Shown one piece after another: positions 25,269-32,588 of a stretch of DNA of 32,588 bases. Numbering within the stretch: the stretch's first letter is position 1; each line of letters starts with the position of its first letter. The position numbers were made by a program, and so were the translations under genes. The notes beneath the pieces were generated by a model. The model did not search any database. It was not told the DNA's origin and saw nothing but the letters and a program-made list of their open reading frames with translations. Source of the DNA: Smithella sp. ME-1 (GTDB taxonomy: Bacteria; Desulfobacterota; Syntrophia; Syntrophales; Smithellaceae); NCBI GenBank assembly GCA_000495415.1, contig AWGX01000326.1, forward strand, positions 1 to 32,588, written 5' to 3'.

Positions 25269-25514
25269 TTATAAATCTTCTTGTTTAGTTACAACCATTC
25301 CTTCAAGTATGATTTCTAAGGCCATTGTATGGCTGCAACGACTTCGGCTTTGAAAAAATTCGCAATCACAGGTCCATTGACCCTCATTATATGTCACGTG
25401 ATGAGGATTATTCTCACCACCTACTTCAACTTCAAATTTTTTCACCGAGAACCGATCTTTTTGTTGAGCATATCTTTTAGCTTTTTCAATTTTTCCAATC
25501 ATCCCATAATCCAT
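25269..25514 (-). CDS. SWIM zinc finger domain protein
   Basis: An 81-residue protein consisting of little more than a SWIM domain: CxCx(n)CxH is seen as WTCDCEFFQSRSRCSHTMALE at about residues 48-68. SWIM domains bind zinc and take part in DNA, RNA or protein binding. The N-terminal part (MIGKIEKAKRYAQQKDRF, then VKKFEVEVGG) is a typical lead-in. AAAGGAG lies 11 bases upstream of the ATG at 25514. It is preceded by a terminator at 25556-25578, with no clear promoter in between, so expression may depend on read-through. The partner is unknown. Confidence 0.85.
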   Translation of the reverse strand: MDYGMIGKIEKAKRYAQQKDRFSVKKFEVEVGGENNPHHVTYNEGQWTCDCEFFQSRSRCSHTMALEIILEGMVVTKQEDL

Positions 25515-25555
25515 TAGTATTCATTCTCCTTTCAAGAAATTTGACTTTAAGAAAC

Positions 25556-25578
25556 AAAAAGCACGCGAAATAGCGTGC
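25556..25578 (-). terminator. Intrinsic terminator between a 9-codon ORF and the SWIM gene
   Basis: On the minus strand GCACGC (25578-25573), a six-base loop and GCGTGC (25566-25561) form a GC-rich stem followed at once by T5 (25560-25556). It lies ten bases after the stop of a 9-codon ORF and about 40 bases before the SWIM gene, an attenuator-like position. Confidence 0.8.
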
Positions 25579-25587
25579 CTTCAAAGT

Positions 25588-25617
25588 TCAATATGTCATT
25601 AATACAATTGTCTTCAT
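25588..25617 (-). CDS. Nine-residue leader peptide candidate
   Basis: A minute ORF encoding MKTIVLMTY and a TGA. AGGAG (25627-25623) is five bases before the ATG, an ideal distance, and a consensus promoter lies just upstream. The stop is followed within ten bases by the hairpin of an intrinsic terminator. The short length and layout resemble a leader peptide of an attenuation system, but the codons show no run of one amino acid. A chance ORF remains possible. Confidence 0.4.
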   Translation of the reverse strand: MKTIVLMTY

Positions 25618-25637
25618 GAAATCTCCTGATTAATTCA

Positions 25638-25666
25638 ATAATACGAATGTTATCAGAAAATGTCAA
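25638..25666 (-). promoter_or_regulatory. Strong sigma-70-type promoter upstream of the mini-ORF
   Basis: On the minus strand a perfect TTGACA (25666-25661) is followed, after 17 bases, by TATTAT (25643-25638). The predicted start is near 25631. The TTGACA includes the TGA stop codon of the rimI-like gene. It is the best promoter I see in the window. Confidence 0.75.
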
Positions 25667-26097
25667 CACAATTTTTGAAACAAAATTGCATCTTCGCCGT
25701 CAATATAATACGACTTCCAAACTTCCTGGATAAAGTATCCATTTTTCTCATACAGGTAAATCGCTTTTGAATTACTTTTCCGCACAGTCAACTTTATTTT
25801 CGCGACATTCATTCTATTTTCACATTCCACCAATAATGACTGAGCGATTCCCCTATTTTGGAATTCAGGAAGAACAGCGATCGTAGTAATCCAACCTGTG
25901 GATTCTCTGTTATTGATATTTCCAGCAATAAACCCAACAAAATTATCTATAAATGTTGCTTTTATCCGGATAATACCTGGAATGGTCAATACTCCGATCA
26001 AATCCAGTAAAGGCCAGTTATCAATTGGAAAACAAATTCTTTCCAATTCACGTAGATTATTCAAATCTTTTAATGAAGCTGTCTCGATGTTGATCAT
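25663..26097 (-). CDS. GNAT family N-acetyltransferase, RimI-like
   Basis: A 144-residue GNAT protein. The acetyl-CoA site is VLPEFQNRGIAQSLLVECENRM (Q/RxxGxA form), the N-terminal part LNNLRELERICFPIDNWPL resembles RimI (ribosomal protein or general protein N-alpha acetyltransferase), and the C-terminal YLYEKNGYFIQEV is the usual beta-5/alpha-4 motif. Substrate is not proven. Its promoter is not clear; only a weak ribosome binding site (GAAG) precedes the ATG. The stop codon lies inside the -35 box of the next minus-strand promoter. Confidence 0.85.
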   Translation of the reverse strand: MINIETASLKDLNNLRELERICFPIDNWPLLDLIGVLTIPGIIRIKATFIDNFVGFIAGNINNRESTGWITTIAVLPEFQNRGIAQSLLVECENRMNVAKIKLTVRKSNSKAIYLYEKNGYFIQEVWKSYYIDGEDAILFQKLC

Positions 26098-26111
26098 TCT
26101 TCAGTAAAGCA

Positions 26112-26136
26112 AGACCTCCCTTTTTCAGGGAGGTCT
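26112..26136. repeat. Perfect 10-base-pair hairpin between the slipin and rimI-like genes
   Basis: AGACCTCCCT (26112-26121) and AGGGAGGTCT (26127-26136) are perfect complements with a five-base loop. On the minus strand, the direction of the flanking genes, the hairpin is followed only by TTGCTTT, so it would be a poor terminator. It also contains GGGAGG and its complement, upstream of the rimI-like start by about 17 bases. Confidence 0.6.
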
Positions 26137-26143
26137 CAAAAAA

Positions 26144-27049
26144 TTATTCAGATTTTTTATTCTTGGAGACAAAGTCAGACAACAAACTGGTAAATTCCAT
26201 CGGGAATATATACTTTGTTGCCGGATTGGAGGCCATTGATTTCAGAGTTTCAAAATATTGAAGTGTCATTGTTTGAGAATCAACACCCTTCGCTATCGAA
26301 AAGATTTTTTCAAGAGCATCTGCGTATCCTTCAGCGCGTAATAATTGTGCCTGTCGTTCACCTTCAGCAACTAAAATGGAGCTTTCTTTAACTCCTTGAG
26401 CCTTTAGAATCGCTGCTTGTTTTTCACCGTCGGCAACATTAATATCGGATTCTCGTTTACCAACCGATTCAGTAACTACAGCACGTCGAGTTCGCTCAGC
26501 TGTTAGTTGTCTGTTCATGGCATCCTGAACATCGCGTGGAGGGGTGATCTCTCGAATTTCTACGTTTGTAACCTTTACACCCCAACGCTCTGTTACTTCA
26601 TCAAGTCTTATTCTCAGGGAAGTATTAATGGTTTCTCTTTCAGATAGCACACCATCCAGCATGATCCCACCGATGACAGAACGTAATGTGGTCGTTGCAA
26701 TACCCTGTGCAGCTAATTCAAAATTACCTACCTGAAGTACTGACTGAATTGGGTCAATTACTTTGTAATACCAGAGAAAATCGATATTAATCGGGGCATT
26801 GTCGTTCGTGATTGATGTTTGAGCAGGAATCTCCCGCACCTGTTCTCGTAAATCTACACGGACTGCACGATCAACAAAAGGTATCAGTATGATCAATCCA
26901 GGTCCCTTTGCTCCAATACATCGACCTAATCGAAATACTACTAATCTTTGATATTCTGGGACAATTTTGATAGCTGTCCAAAGAAATAGAAGCCCCAGTA
27001 CAATGATTGCGCCTATAAGACAAGTTAATACAGAAAAATCAAAATTCAT
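26144..27049 (-). CDS. Slipin (stomatin-like SPFH/Band 7 protein)
   Basis: A 301-residue SPFH protein: an N-terminal membrane helix (about residues 8-28), KIVPEYQRLVVFRLGRCIGAKGPGLIILIPFVDR, the Band 7 domain with VREIPAQTSITNDNAPINID, YKVIDP, TTLRSVIGGIMLDGVLSERE, and a helical C-terminal part rich in AEGERQAQLLRAEGYADAL repeats. Slipins form membrane rings that scaffold or control membrane proteases. Start ATG 27049 overlaps the NfeD stop (TAATG), which agrees with the conserved NfeD-slipin pairing in bacteria. TAA at 26144. Confidence 0.95.
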   Translation of the reverse strand: MNFDFSVLTCLIGAIIVLGLLFLWTAIKIVPEYQRLVVFRLGRCIGAKGPGLIILIPFVDRAVRVDLREQVREIPAQTSITNDNAPINIDFLWYYKVIDPIQSVLQVGNFELAAQGIATTTLRSVIGGIMLDGVLSERETINTSLRIRLDEVTERWGVKVTNVEIREITPPRDVQDAMNRQLTAERTRRAVVTESVGKRESDINVADGEKQAAILKAQGVKESSILVAEGERQAQLLRAEGYADALEKIFSIAKGVDSQTMTLQYFETLKSMASNPATKYIFPMEFTSLLSDFVSKNKKSE

Positions 27050-27657
27050 TACATCCTCCTATCAGTTTCATTTATTTTTCTTACCCACAGAATTAAACCT
27101 TCTTTCCGAATTACTTCAATTTTCTCTCCTTTTTCAATCTTCTGATCACTTCGAACACTCCATTCTTCTCCGGAGACATATGCAGTCCCATCCTGAAAAA
27201 TATTCGTTCTTGCATCTCCAATTGCGCCAATAATATTGGTTGGATCGAAATCAGGTCTTCTATCTATTGCCTCGATTATTTTCTTGACTACCACCCATAA
27301 AATTGGTGCATTTAATAAAATTACGACGATTGCTATCACCGGCGAAACAGCAAAACCACCGGATTCTGATTTAAAGATCATATATGAGCCGATATTTAGC
27401 AAAGCAATTGAAATAATCAGGTAATAGTCCTTTTTTGTTTTTCGATAAACAAAAATCAATGGGATGAATGGAATTAATATCACCAGAGCCCAATAATTAC
27501 TTGGGTTTGAAATAATTCCATAACCGGCCAAAATCATGAAAAACAATCCAATAATTTCCACGATTCCCGTGCCGGGGGTTAATAATGCCAGGACTGACAG
27601 AACAAATCCTACTATAAGCAGAACATATGCGATATTGGGATCTATGATCGGATTCAT
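27049..27657 (-). CDS. NfeD-family membrane protein (short form)
   Basis: A 202-residue protein with several membrane helices (about residues 8-28, 31-47, 52-70, 78-92, 100-120) and a C-terminal OB-fold domain: IIGAIGDARTNIFQDGTAYVSGEEW and GEKIEVIRKEGLILWVRKI. It lacks the ClpP-like serine protease domain of long NfeD proteins. NfeD and slipin genes are typically adjacent, as here, and the proteins are thought to act together in membrane quality control or lipid-domain organisation. AAAGG is present upstream of ATG 27657. The promoter is expected in the AT-rich 174-base region shared with divergent metG; a TATAAT is present at about 27680. Confidence 0.9.
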   Translation of the reverse strand: MNPIIDPNIAYVLLIVGFVLSVLALLTPGTGIVEIIGLFFMILAGYGIISNPSNYWALVILIPFIPLIFVYRKTKKDYYLIISIALLNIGSYMIFKSESGGFAVSPVIAIVVILLNAPILWVVVKKIIEAIDRRPDFDPTNIIGAIGDARTNIFQDGTAYVSGEEWSVRSDQKIEKGEKIEVIRKEGLILWVRKINETDRRM

Positions 27658-27831
27658 TAACGAATACCTTTCTATAAATTATTATACATGAGAAACTCCA
27701 CTTCGTGACCTTGTTGTGCATGATTAAAAAGGAAATTTCCATATCTTTCGATCACAGTTCTCGATTCATTCTATTAAGACTCGGGCTATCCGGAAACATG
27801 ATAAAATTTCATTTATTTTTCGGAGGTAATC

Positions 27832-29616
27832 ATGTCTGAACCTATCCTTGTCGCTGTTGCCTGGCCTTATGCCAATGCTGAAATTCATGTTGGAAATTTG
27901 ACAGGCTCATATTTACCAGCAGATATTTTTTCTCGTTACCAGCGCTTGAAGGGTAGAAAAGTATTGATGGTTTCAGGCTCAGATTCTCATGGGACGCCTA
28001 TAACTGTAAGGGCAGATGCAGAAAATATCACCCCTATTGAGGTGTACCATCGCTTCCATGAGGGCTTTTTAGAGCTTTTTCAAAGCCTGGGACTGACTTA
28101 TGATGTGTTTACCAGTACTCATACAGAAAATCACTTCAATGTTTCCCAAAAGATCTTTTTAGCACTTAATAAAAACGGTTTTCTGTATCAGGAAAGTCAG
28201 GAGCAATGGTACTCAACCTCACAAAATCGATTCCTACCTGATCGCTACGTCGAAGGTACCTGTTATATTTGCGGTTATGAAAATGCCCGTAGTGACCAAT
28301 GTGATAAGTGTGGTAATCTTTTGGAAGCTGGGAAATTACTTGATCCTAAATCCAAAATTGATGGGTCAACACCCGAATTACGGGAAACCACTCATTTTTT
28401 TCTTGATTTAAGTAAATTAGAACCTCAAATTGCCACTTTCTTAAAAGAACGAGAAAGCTATTGGAGGCAAAATGTCCTGCGGCAATCATTGGGCCAAATA
28501 CAATCGGATGGTTTGCGTGGTCGGCCGATCACACGTGATTTGGATTGGGGAATCCCTGTTCCCTTGGAAGGTCAAACCGGCAAGTGTCTTTACGTCTGGT
28601 TTGAAGCCGTCATCGGATATCTTTCAGCAGCCATTGAATATGGATTAATAACAAAAGATACTGATGCCTGGAAAGAATGGTGGACCAATAAAGAATCAAA
28701 ATCCTATTATTTCATCGGAAAAGATAATATCCCTTTCCATGCGATCATCTGGCCAGCAGAATTGCTGGGTTTATCAACCACATTTGATGAGATGATGGGT
28801 TCAGAGAATCCCAGTACACTGGTTTTGCCTTATGACGTCCCGGCCAATGAATTCATGAATTTGGAAGGACAGAAAATTTCAGGCAGTCGCAATTGGGCTG
28901 TGTATGGTAGAGATTTCCTTTCTCGCTATGACCCTGATCCGCTTCGGTATTATTTAACCGTTTCAATGCCTGAGACTCGGGATTCAGATTGGGATTGGGA
29001 TGAGTTCTACCACCGCAATAATGATGAATTAGTTGCCACCTGGGGGAATCTGGCAAATCGAGTGCTCTCATTCGCCTATAAACATTGGGACGGTGTTGTA
29101 CCTGATCCAGGACCTTTATCCGATCTTGATGTATCCCTTTTAGCAACAATTGAATCTGGGTTCGACACCATTGGCAAAGAAATTGAAGCTGTGCATCTAC
29201 GATCAGCACTTCAGGAAGTGGTCCGATTAGCTTCAGAAGTAAACAAATACCTGGATCAGACCGCCCCCTGGACAGCCATCAAGACTGACAAACAAGCGGC
29301 CGCCAGAGCCATTTTTACAGCCATGAAAGCGATTGATTCATTAAAGACCCTCTTTGCCCCATTTATTCCGTTTACCAGCGAGAAACTCAACAAATTCCTG
29401 GGATATTCAGATAACCTTTTTGGAACGCAATCTGTCATAACTGAAAAAGACACATTAGGAGAACACACAGTCTTACGCTACCATCCGGAAACCGGCAAAG
29501 GTGAATGGAAACCAAGTGAACTGAAACCATGTATGAAATTCAACAAACCAGAGCCGCTTTTCAAGAAACTCGATGTGTCGATTGTGGAAGAAGAGCGCGC
29601 ACGATTGGGGAAGTAA
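27832..29616 (+). CDS. metG: Methionyl-tRNA synthetase
   Basis: A 594-residue class I aminoacyl-tRNA synthetase. The HIGH signature is HVGN (19-22) within AEIHVGNLTG, the zinc knuckle has Cys144, Cys147, Cys157 and Cys160 (CYICG and CDKCG), and the methionine-binding region is CLYVWFEAVIGY with YYFIGKDNIPFHAIIWP. The loop usually reading KMSKS is K348-ISGS-352, followed by RNWAVYG. The anticodon-binding helices contain NRVLSFAYKHWDG. The C-terminal EMAP-like tRNA-binding domain is absent. CGGAGG lies just before the ATG. The gene stands alone between divergent NfeD and convergent GT2 genes. Confidence 0.96.
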   Translation: MSEPILVAVAWPYANAEIHVGNLTGSYLPADIFSRYQRLKGRKVLMVSGSDSHGTPITVRADAENITPIEVYHRFHEGFLELFQSLGLTYDVFTSTHTENHFNVSQKIFLALNKNGFLYQESQEQWYSTSQNRFLPDRYVEGTCYICGYENARSDQCDKCGNLLEAGKLLDPKSKIDGSTPELRETTHFFLDLSKLEPQIATFLKERESYWRQNVLRQSLGQIQSDGLRGRPITRDLDWGIPVPLEGQTGKCLYVWFEAVIGYLSAAIEYGLITKDTDAWKEWWTNKESKSYYFIGKDNIPFHAIIWPAELLGLSTTFDEMMGSENPSTLVLPYDVPANEFMNLEGQKISGSRNWAVYGRDFLSRYDPDPLRYYLTVSMPETRDSDWDWDEFYHRNNDELVATWGNLANRVLSFAYKHWDGVVPDPGPLSDLDVSLLATIESGFDTIGKEIEAVHLRSALQEVVRLASEVNKYLDQTAPWTAIKTDKQAAARAIFTAMKAIDSLKTLFAPFIPFTSEKLNKFLGYSDNLFGTQSVITEKDTLGEHTVLRYHPETGKGEWKPSELKPCMKFNKPEPLFKKLDVSIVEEERARLGK

Positions 29617-29691
29617 AGCGAAATCAATGCATTAAAACCATTTGCTAAGCTTTAATATAGAAACTGTTTATTTTACCTATGAAATAATTAA

Positions 29692-30585
29692 TTATGGTTT
29701 TTTTGTACCAACTACTTTTTCTTTAGAAAACCATGCACCAATCAGTGAAAATAACAACTTTATTACAATGAAAAAATACATTATCCAATTTACAAGAAAT
29801 AAATAATCCTTAGCTAAATTCTTTCGATAATACAAATAATACGATCTGTGCCATTCTAATATCGCCTTATAAGGATCGGACCTTGATCCACCTCTTCCAC
29901 CTTGATGGATTACTGATACAAAAGGAAGATAAAAAACCTTCCAACCAGCATTATTCGCTCGAAAACAAAAATCGGTATCTTCTTGATAGGCAAAATAACG
30001 TTCATCCAGATAACCAATATCCGAGATTACTTCTTTTCTGATCATCATGCAGGAGCCAGAGACGGCATCTACCTGGGCGATTTCGTCCTTCGGTAGGTAA
30101 GTTTTGACATAATTTCCAATCACTTTGTGATTTGGAAAAATCCGGTCTAATTTTAGAAAGTAAGAAAAAACCTCAAGAGGTCTGGCAAATCCACGCCGAC
30201 ATTGTTTTTGGAAAGTGCCATCTTGATTCAAGACTTTTGGGATACAAATTCCAACGTCATTATGTTCGTCCATCCATGAAATTAAGGGCTGAAATGTTCC
30301 TGGATTTATGAAAACGTCGGGATTAAGCTGTACTAAATAATTCCCTGTAGCCAATTTCAATCCAATATTCATAGCTTTTGTATATCCTACATTCATCTCG
30401 TTCTTTATCAATTGAATATCAGAATAATTTTCTTGAATGAATTGACTGGAACCATCGTGAGAATTGTTATCTACAATAATAATTTCGAATTTAATGTCAT
30501 TACTCAAAGAAGTAGGCAAAGACTGTAGACAAATCTTTAAAGGCTCCAGTGAGTTGTAAGTAACGATAACAAAAGAAATATTCAT
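29692..30585 (-). CDS. GT2 family glycosyltransferase, rhamnosyltransferase-like
   Basis: A 297-residue GT-A enzyme: ISFVIVTYNSLEPLKICL and IIIVDNNSHDGS form the nucleotide-binding half, LVQLNPDVFINP holds the metal-binding DxD-like site, and FAYQEDTDFCFRANNAGWK is the ED-x-D/W motif of the WcaE/RfbF-like branch. A hydrophobic C-terminal segment (LFLVNWIMYFFIVIKLLFSL) may anchor it to the membrane. The start at 30585 follows AAGGGGG; the ATG at 30609 would place the site inside the coding region. It lies downstream of rfbD and may add dTDP-rhamnose to a surface glycan, but the donor is not determined. Confidence 0.88.
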   Translation of the reverse strand: MNISFVIVTYNSLEPLKICLQSLPTSLSNDIKFEIIIVDNNSHDGSSQFIQENYSDIQLIKNEMNVGYTKAMNIGLKLATGNYLVQLNPDVFINPGTFQPLISWMDEHNDVGICIPKVLNQDGTFQKQCRRGFARPLEVFSYFLKLDRIFPNHKVIGNYVKTYLPKDEIAQVDAVSGSCMMIRKEVISDIGYLDERYFAYQEDTDFCFRANNAGWKVFYLPFVSVIHQGGRGGSRSDPYKAILEWHRSYYLYYRKNLAKDYLFLVNWIMYFFIVIKLLFSLIGAWFSKEKVVGTKKP

Positions 30586-30648
30586 TATTCCCCCTTTAAT
30601 TTTCTCCAAGAATTCAGAAGTGTACTTCCATTCATTTTCAAAATTAAT

Positions 30649-31527
30649 TTAGTTACTTAGCATCAATTTGGTTGCTATTTCCCACTTCGGGATTTTCAAA
30701 GAAAAAGTTGATTCAAATTTTGAACAATCTAATGCTGAAAATAATGGTCTTTTTGCTGGTGTTGGGAAATCAACTGTTTTCGCTGGAAGGATCATTTTTA
30801 CCATCATTGGAATATCTTTTGGAAGATTATCAACTATCGATTTTGTCCACTCAAATCGAGTAGTAAAACCTCCACCTGCAAGATGATATACACCTTTCTT
30901 TTCTTGAATATAATAATAAAGATCTTGATAATTATTTCTAACTAAATGAGTTGATAAAATTGCCAGAGTTCTTGCCCAGGTCGGGTTTCCAATCTGATCA
31001 TCCACAATTCTTAACTCTTCATTATTCTGAGCCCATTTGATCACCTTTTTAACAAAACCACCTGCTCGCATACTATACACCCAGCTGGTTCTGAAAATCA
31101 CATAGGGGCATTGACTCTCGATGATAGCCTGTTCGCCGGCAAATTTAGATTTCCCGTAAACGTTTATTGGGTTTGGGATATCCTCCTCGGTGTACAAGGC
31201 ATTCTTTTGTCCATCAAAGACATAATCCGTTGAAAAATGGATAAATGGAACTTTGTATTTCTTGCAGTATTGAGCAATTTCGGCTGGTGTGTGACAGTTG
31301 ACCGTCATTGCTTTTTCAGGTTCCTGCTCAGCTTTATCTACATCTGTGTAAGCAACAGCGTTATAAATAAGGTCAGGATTGACATCATTTACGAATTTAA
31401 TGACTTGATCAGGTTTTGTAAAATCAATATCCGGGTAATCAACCGCTACTAAATCACCATAACAAAATAATGTACGGGTGGCCTCATACCCCAATTGACC
31501 ATTTGATCCTAAAAGTAAAATTTTCAT
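30649..31527 (-). CDS. rfbD: dTDP-4-dehydrorhamnose reductase
   Basis: Final step of dTDP-L-rhamnose synthesis. A 292-residue short-chain dehydrogenase: Rossmann motif [13 protein letters not shown], catalytic Tyr and Lys in [25 protein letters not shown], and FRTSWVYS typical of RmlD. ATG 31527 overlaps the rfbA stop (ATGA). The order rfbB, rfbA, rfbD without rfbC in the visible part suggests that the epimerase is upstream of the window edge or elsewhere. The C-terminus ([16 protein letters not shown]) is of the usual RmlD type. Confidence 0.94.
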   Translation of the reverse strand: MKILLLGSNGQLGYEATRTLFCYGDLVAVDYPDIDFTKPDQVIKFVNDVNPDLIYNAVAYTDVDKAEQEPEKAMTVNCHTPAEIAQYCKKYKVPFIHFSTDYVFDGQKNALYTEEDIPNPINVYGKSKFAGEQAIIESQCPYVIFRTSWVYSMRAGGFVKKVIKWAQNNEELRIVDDQIGNPTWARTLAILSTHLVRNNYQDLYYYIQEKKGVYHLAGGGFTTRFEWTKSIVDNLPKDIPMMVKMILPAKTVDFPTPAKRPLFSALDCSKFESTFSLKIPKWEIATKLMLSN

Positions 31528-32402
31528 TGTTGAGCAAACTCTTTGCTTAGTTCCAACAAATACTGGCCATATCCATTGCCTTCATATTGTTTGGCTAAGC
31601 AAATTAATTGGTCAGTATCAATAAACCCTTTCCTGAAAGCTATTTCTTCAGGGCAGGAAATCATCATTCCCTGCCTCTCCTGAACAGTCTGAACAAATGT
31701 TGAGGCTTGCAAAAGAGCTTCATGCTTCCCCGCATCCAACCAGGCGACTCCTCTACCAAGCACCTCAACAAACAATTTTTTTTGAGATAAATACAATCGA
31801 TTAATATCAGTTATCTCAATTTCACCTCTTGGTGATGGCTTTAGATTGAATGCATACTCAGTAACTTTCGAATCATAAAAATAAATTCCTGGTACAGCAT
31901 AATTGGATAATGGTTTAGAAGGTTTTTCCTCGATGCTATAAGCTTTCCCTGAAGAATCGAATGCAACCACCCCATAGCGTTCGGGATCGCGCACTGGATA
32001 CGCAAAAATCGTAGCTCCTTCTTTTCTTTCTGCTGCGGTCTGTAAAATCTTGCCCAATCCTCTTCCATAGAAAATATTATCGCCTAAAATCAATGCCACA
32101 GGTTCAGACTGAATGAAGTCCTGCCCGACAATAAATGCATCTGCTAATCCTCGAGGCGAAGCTTGTTCAGCATACGAAAATTTGATACCCCATTGCTCGC
32201 CAGTGCCTAATAAACGCCTGAACATTGGTAAATCATCAGGTGTACTGATAACCAGGATATCTCGAATACCAGCCAACATCAGCATCGATAATGGATAGTA
32301 AATCATCGGTTTATCATATACAGGCAACATTTGTTTGCTGACAGCCAGGGTCAAAGGATATAATCTTGTCCCCTTACCCCCTGCTAAAATTATTCCTTTC
32401 AT
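31524..32402 (-). CDS. rfbA: Glucose-1-phosphate thymidylyltransferase
   Basis: First step of dTDP-rhamnose synthesis, joining dTTP and glucose 1-phosphate. A 292-residue nucleotidyltransferase: [20 protein letters not shown] at the N-terminus, [16 protein letters not shown], the metal site in [10 protein letters not shown], and [14 protein letters not shown] near the C-terminus, all conserved in RmlA. The start at 32402 follows AGGGAG; the longer frame to 32441 overlaps the preceding gene. The start overlaps the rfbB stop (ATGA), so three genes are coupled in a row. Confidence 0.95.
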   Translation of the reverse strand: MKGIILAGGKGTRLYPLTLAVSKQMLPVYDKPMIYYPLSMLMLAGIRDILVISTPDDLPMFRRLLGTGEQWGIKFSYAEQASPRGLADAFIVGQDFIQSEPVALILGDNIFYGRGLGKILQTAAERKEGATIFAYPVRDPERYGVVAFDSSGKAYSIEEKPSKPLSNYAVPGIYFYDSKVTEYAFNLKPSPRGEIEITDINRLYLSQKKLFVEVLGRGVAWLDAGKHEALLQASTFVQTVQERQGMMISCPEEIAFRKGFIDTDQLICLAKQYEGNGYGQYLLELSKEFAQQ

Positions 32403-32588
32403 AATAAATTCTCCCTCTTTTGATAATTCTTTGTAATCCAATCTGAAAATGCTTTACTTCCAGTAACATTCTCAATCCAATCCTGATGATTTAAGTACCA
32501 GTTGACTGTAAAAGCCAGACCATCTTCTAATGAAAATTTCGGTGACCATCCTAACTCCCGACGAATTTTTGAGATATTCATATCATAG
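32399..32588 (-). CDS. rfbB: dTDP-glucose 4,6-dehydratase, C-terminal end (partial)
   Basis: Only the last 63 residues are in the window; the rest lies beyond the 3' edge. The segment [18 protein letters not shown], then [18 protein letters not shown], is the typical C-terminus of RmlB dehydratases, where the extended SDR fold ends in a Tyr-rich helix. The enzyme makes dTDP-4-keto-6-deoxyglucose, the second step of the rhamnose route. Its stop overlaps rfbA (ATGA). Catalytic residues cannot be checked here. Confidence 0.88.
   Translation of the reverse strand, partial: YDMNISKIRRELGWSPKFSLEDGLAFTVNWYLNHQDWIENVTGSKAFSDWITKNYQKRENLL

Noticed and set aside
25486..25524. A 12-codon ORF overlapping the SWIM gene start in another frame
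   Set aside because: Only one base separates AGGAG from its ATG, too close for initiation; the site fits the SWIM start better.
28853..29209. Minus-strand 118-codon ORF inside metG
   Set aside because: Antisense shadow of a conserved gene; low-complexity and without family resemblance.
1..32588. CRISPR array, prophage or integrase
   Set aside because: No regularly spaced direct repeats, cas genes, phage structural genes or recombinases are visible.

Overview
The window looks like the chromosome of a moderately AT-rich bacterium, most likely a Chloroflexota member of the Anaerolineae type. This is inferred from the gene families present (the DUF3090/SCO1664 pair, a cytochrome c maturation set with a Cys-type CcmE and a four-cysteine CcmH, an MGDG-synthase-like GT28 enzyme) and not from any phylogeny. 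Most of the window is ordinary vertical chromosome with tightly packed, often translationally coupled genes (ATGA and TAATG overlaps).

Layout. 1-2093: the C-terminal end of a gamma-glutamyltransferase overlapping uvrC. 2094-4050: a GC-richer accessory patch with a 52-codon small ORF behind a strong Shine-Dalgarno, a DUF2231 membrane protein, an unassigned stretch, and on the minus strand the decayed remains of an excisionase-type HTH gene followed by a truncated DNA methyltransferase. 4049-8534 (plus strand): rplS with promoter and terminator, a class I glutamine amidotransferase coupled to murI, a frameshifted DUF3090 gene, a SCO1664-family gene and homoserine dehydrogenase.

8536-16959 (minus strand) is a complete System I cytochrome c maturation operon, transcribed ccmE, ccmF, ccmH, tlpA/ccmG-like, a CcmI-like zinc-ribbon protein, a di-haem c-type cytochrome lipoprotein, ccmA, ccmB, ccmC and a ccmD-like 50-residue membrane peptide. 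The gene products together export and ligate haem, reduce apocytochrome thiols and probably mature the cytochrome encoded inside the operon. CcmE carries Cys in place of the usual haem-binding His.

17125-22372: a GT28 glycolipid glycosyltransferase and a CinA C-terminal amidase (minus), a GH1 beta-glycosidase (plus), then an OmpR-type response regulator/histidine kinase pair (minus). 22537-25250: an RNase D gene that appears to be leaderless, coupled to a beta-CASP metallo-beta-lactamase RNase, then tRNA-Ser(CGA) and a bidirectional terminator. 25269-27657 (minus): a SWIM zinc-finger protein preceded by a compact promoter/9-codon ORF/terminator cassette, a RimI-like acetyltransferase, and a coupled NfeD/slipin pair. 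27832-29616: metG. 29692-32588 (minus): the rfbB (partial)-rfbA-rfbD dTDP-rhamnose genes and a GT2 glycosyltransferase, the edge of a surface polysaccharide cluster.

The points most worth a second look are the promoter-mini-ORF-terminator cassette at 25556-25666, the Cys-type CcmE with a four-cysteine CcmH, the leaderless RNase D start, the single-base frameshift in the DUF3090 gene, and the GC-rich patch with the decayed modification-system genes.
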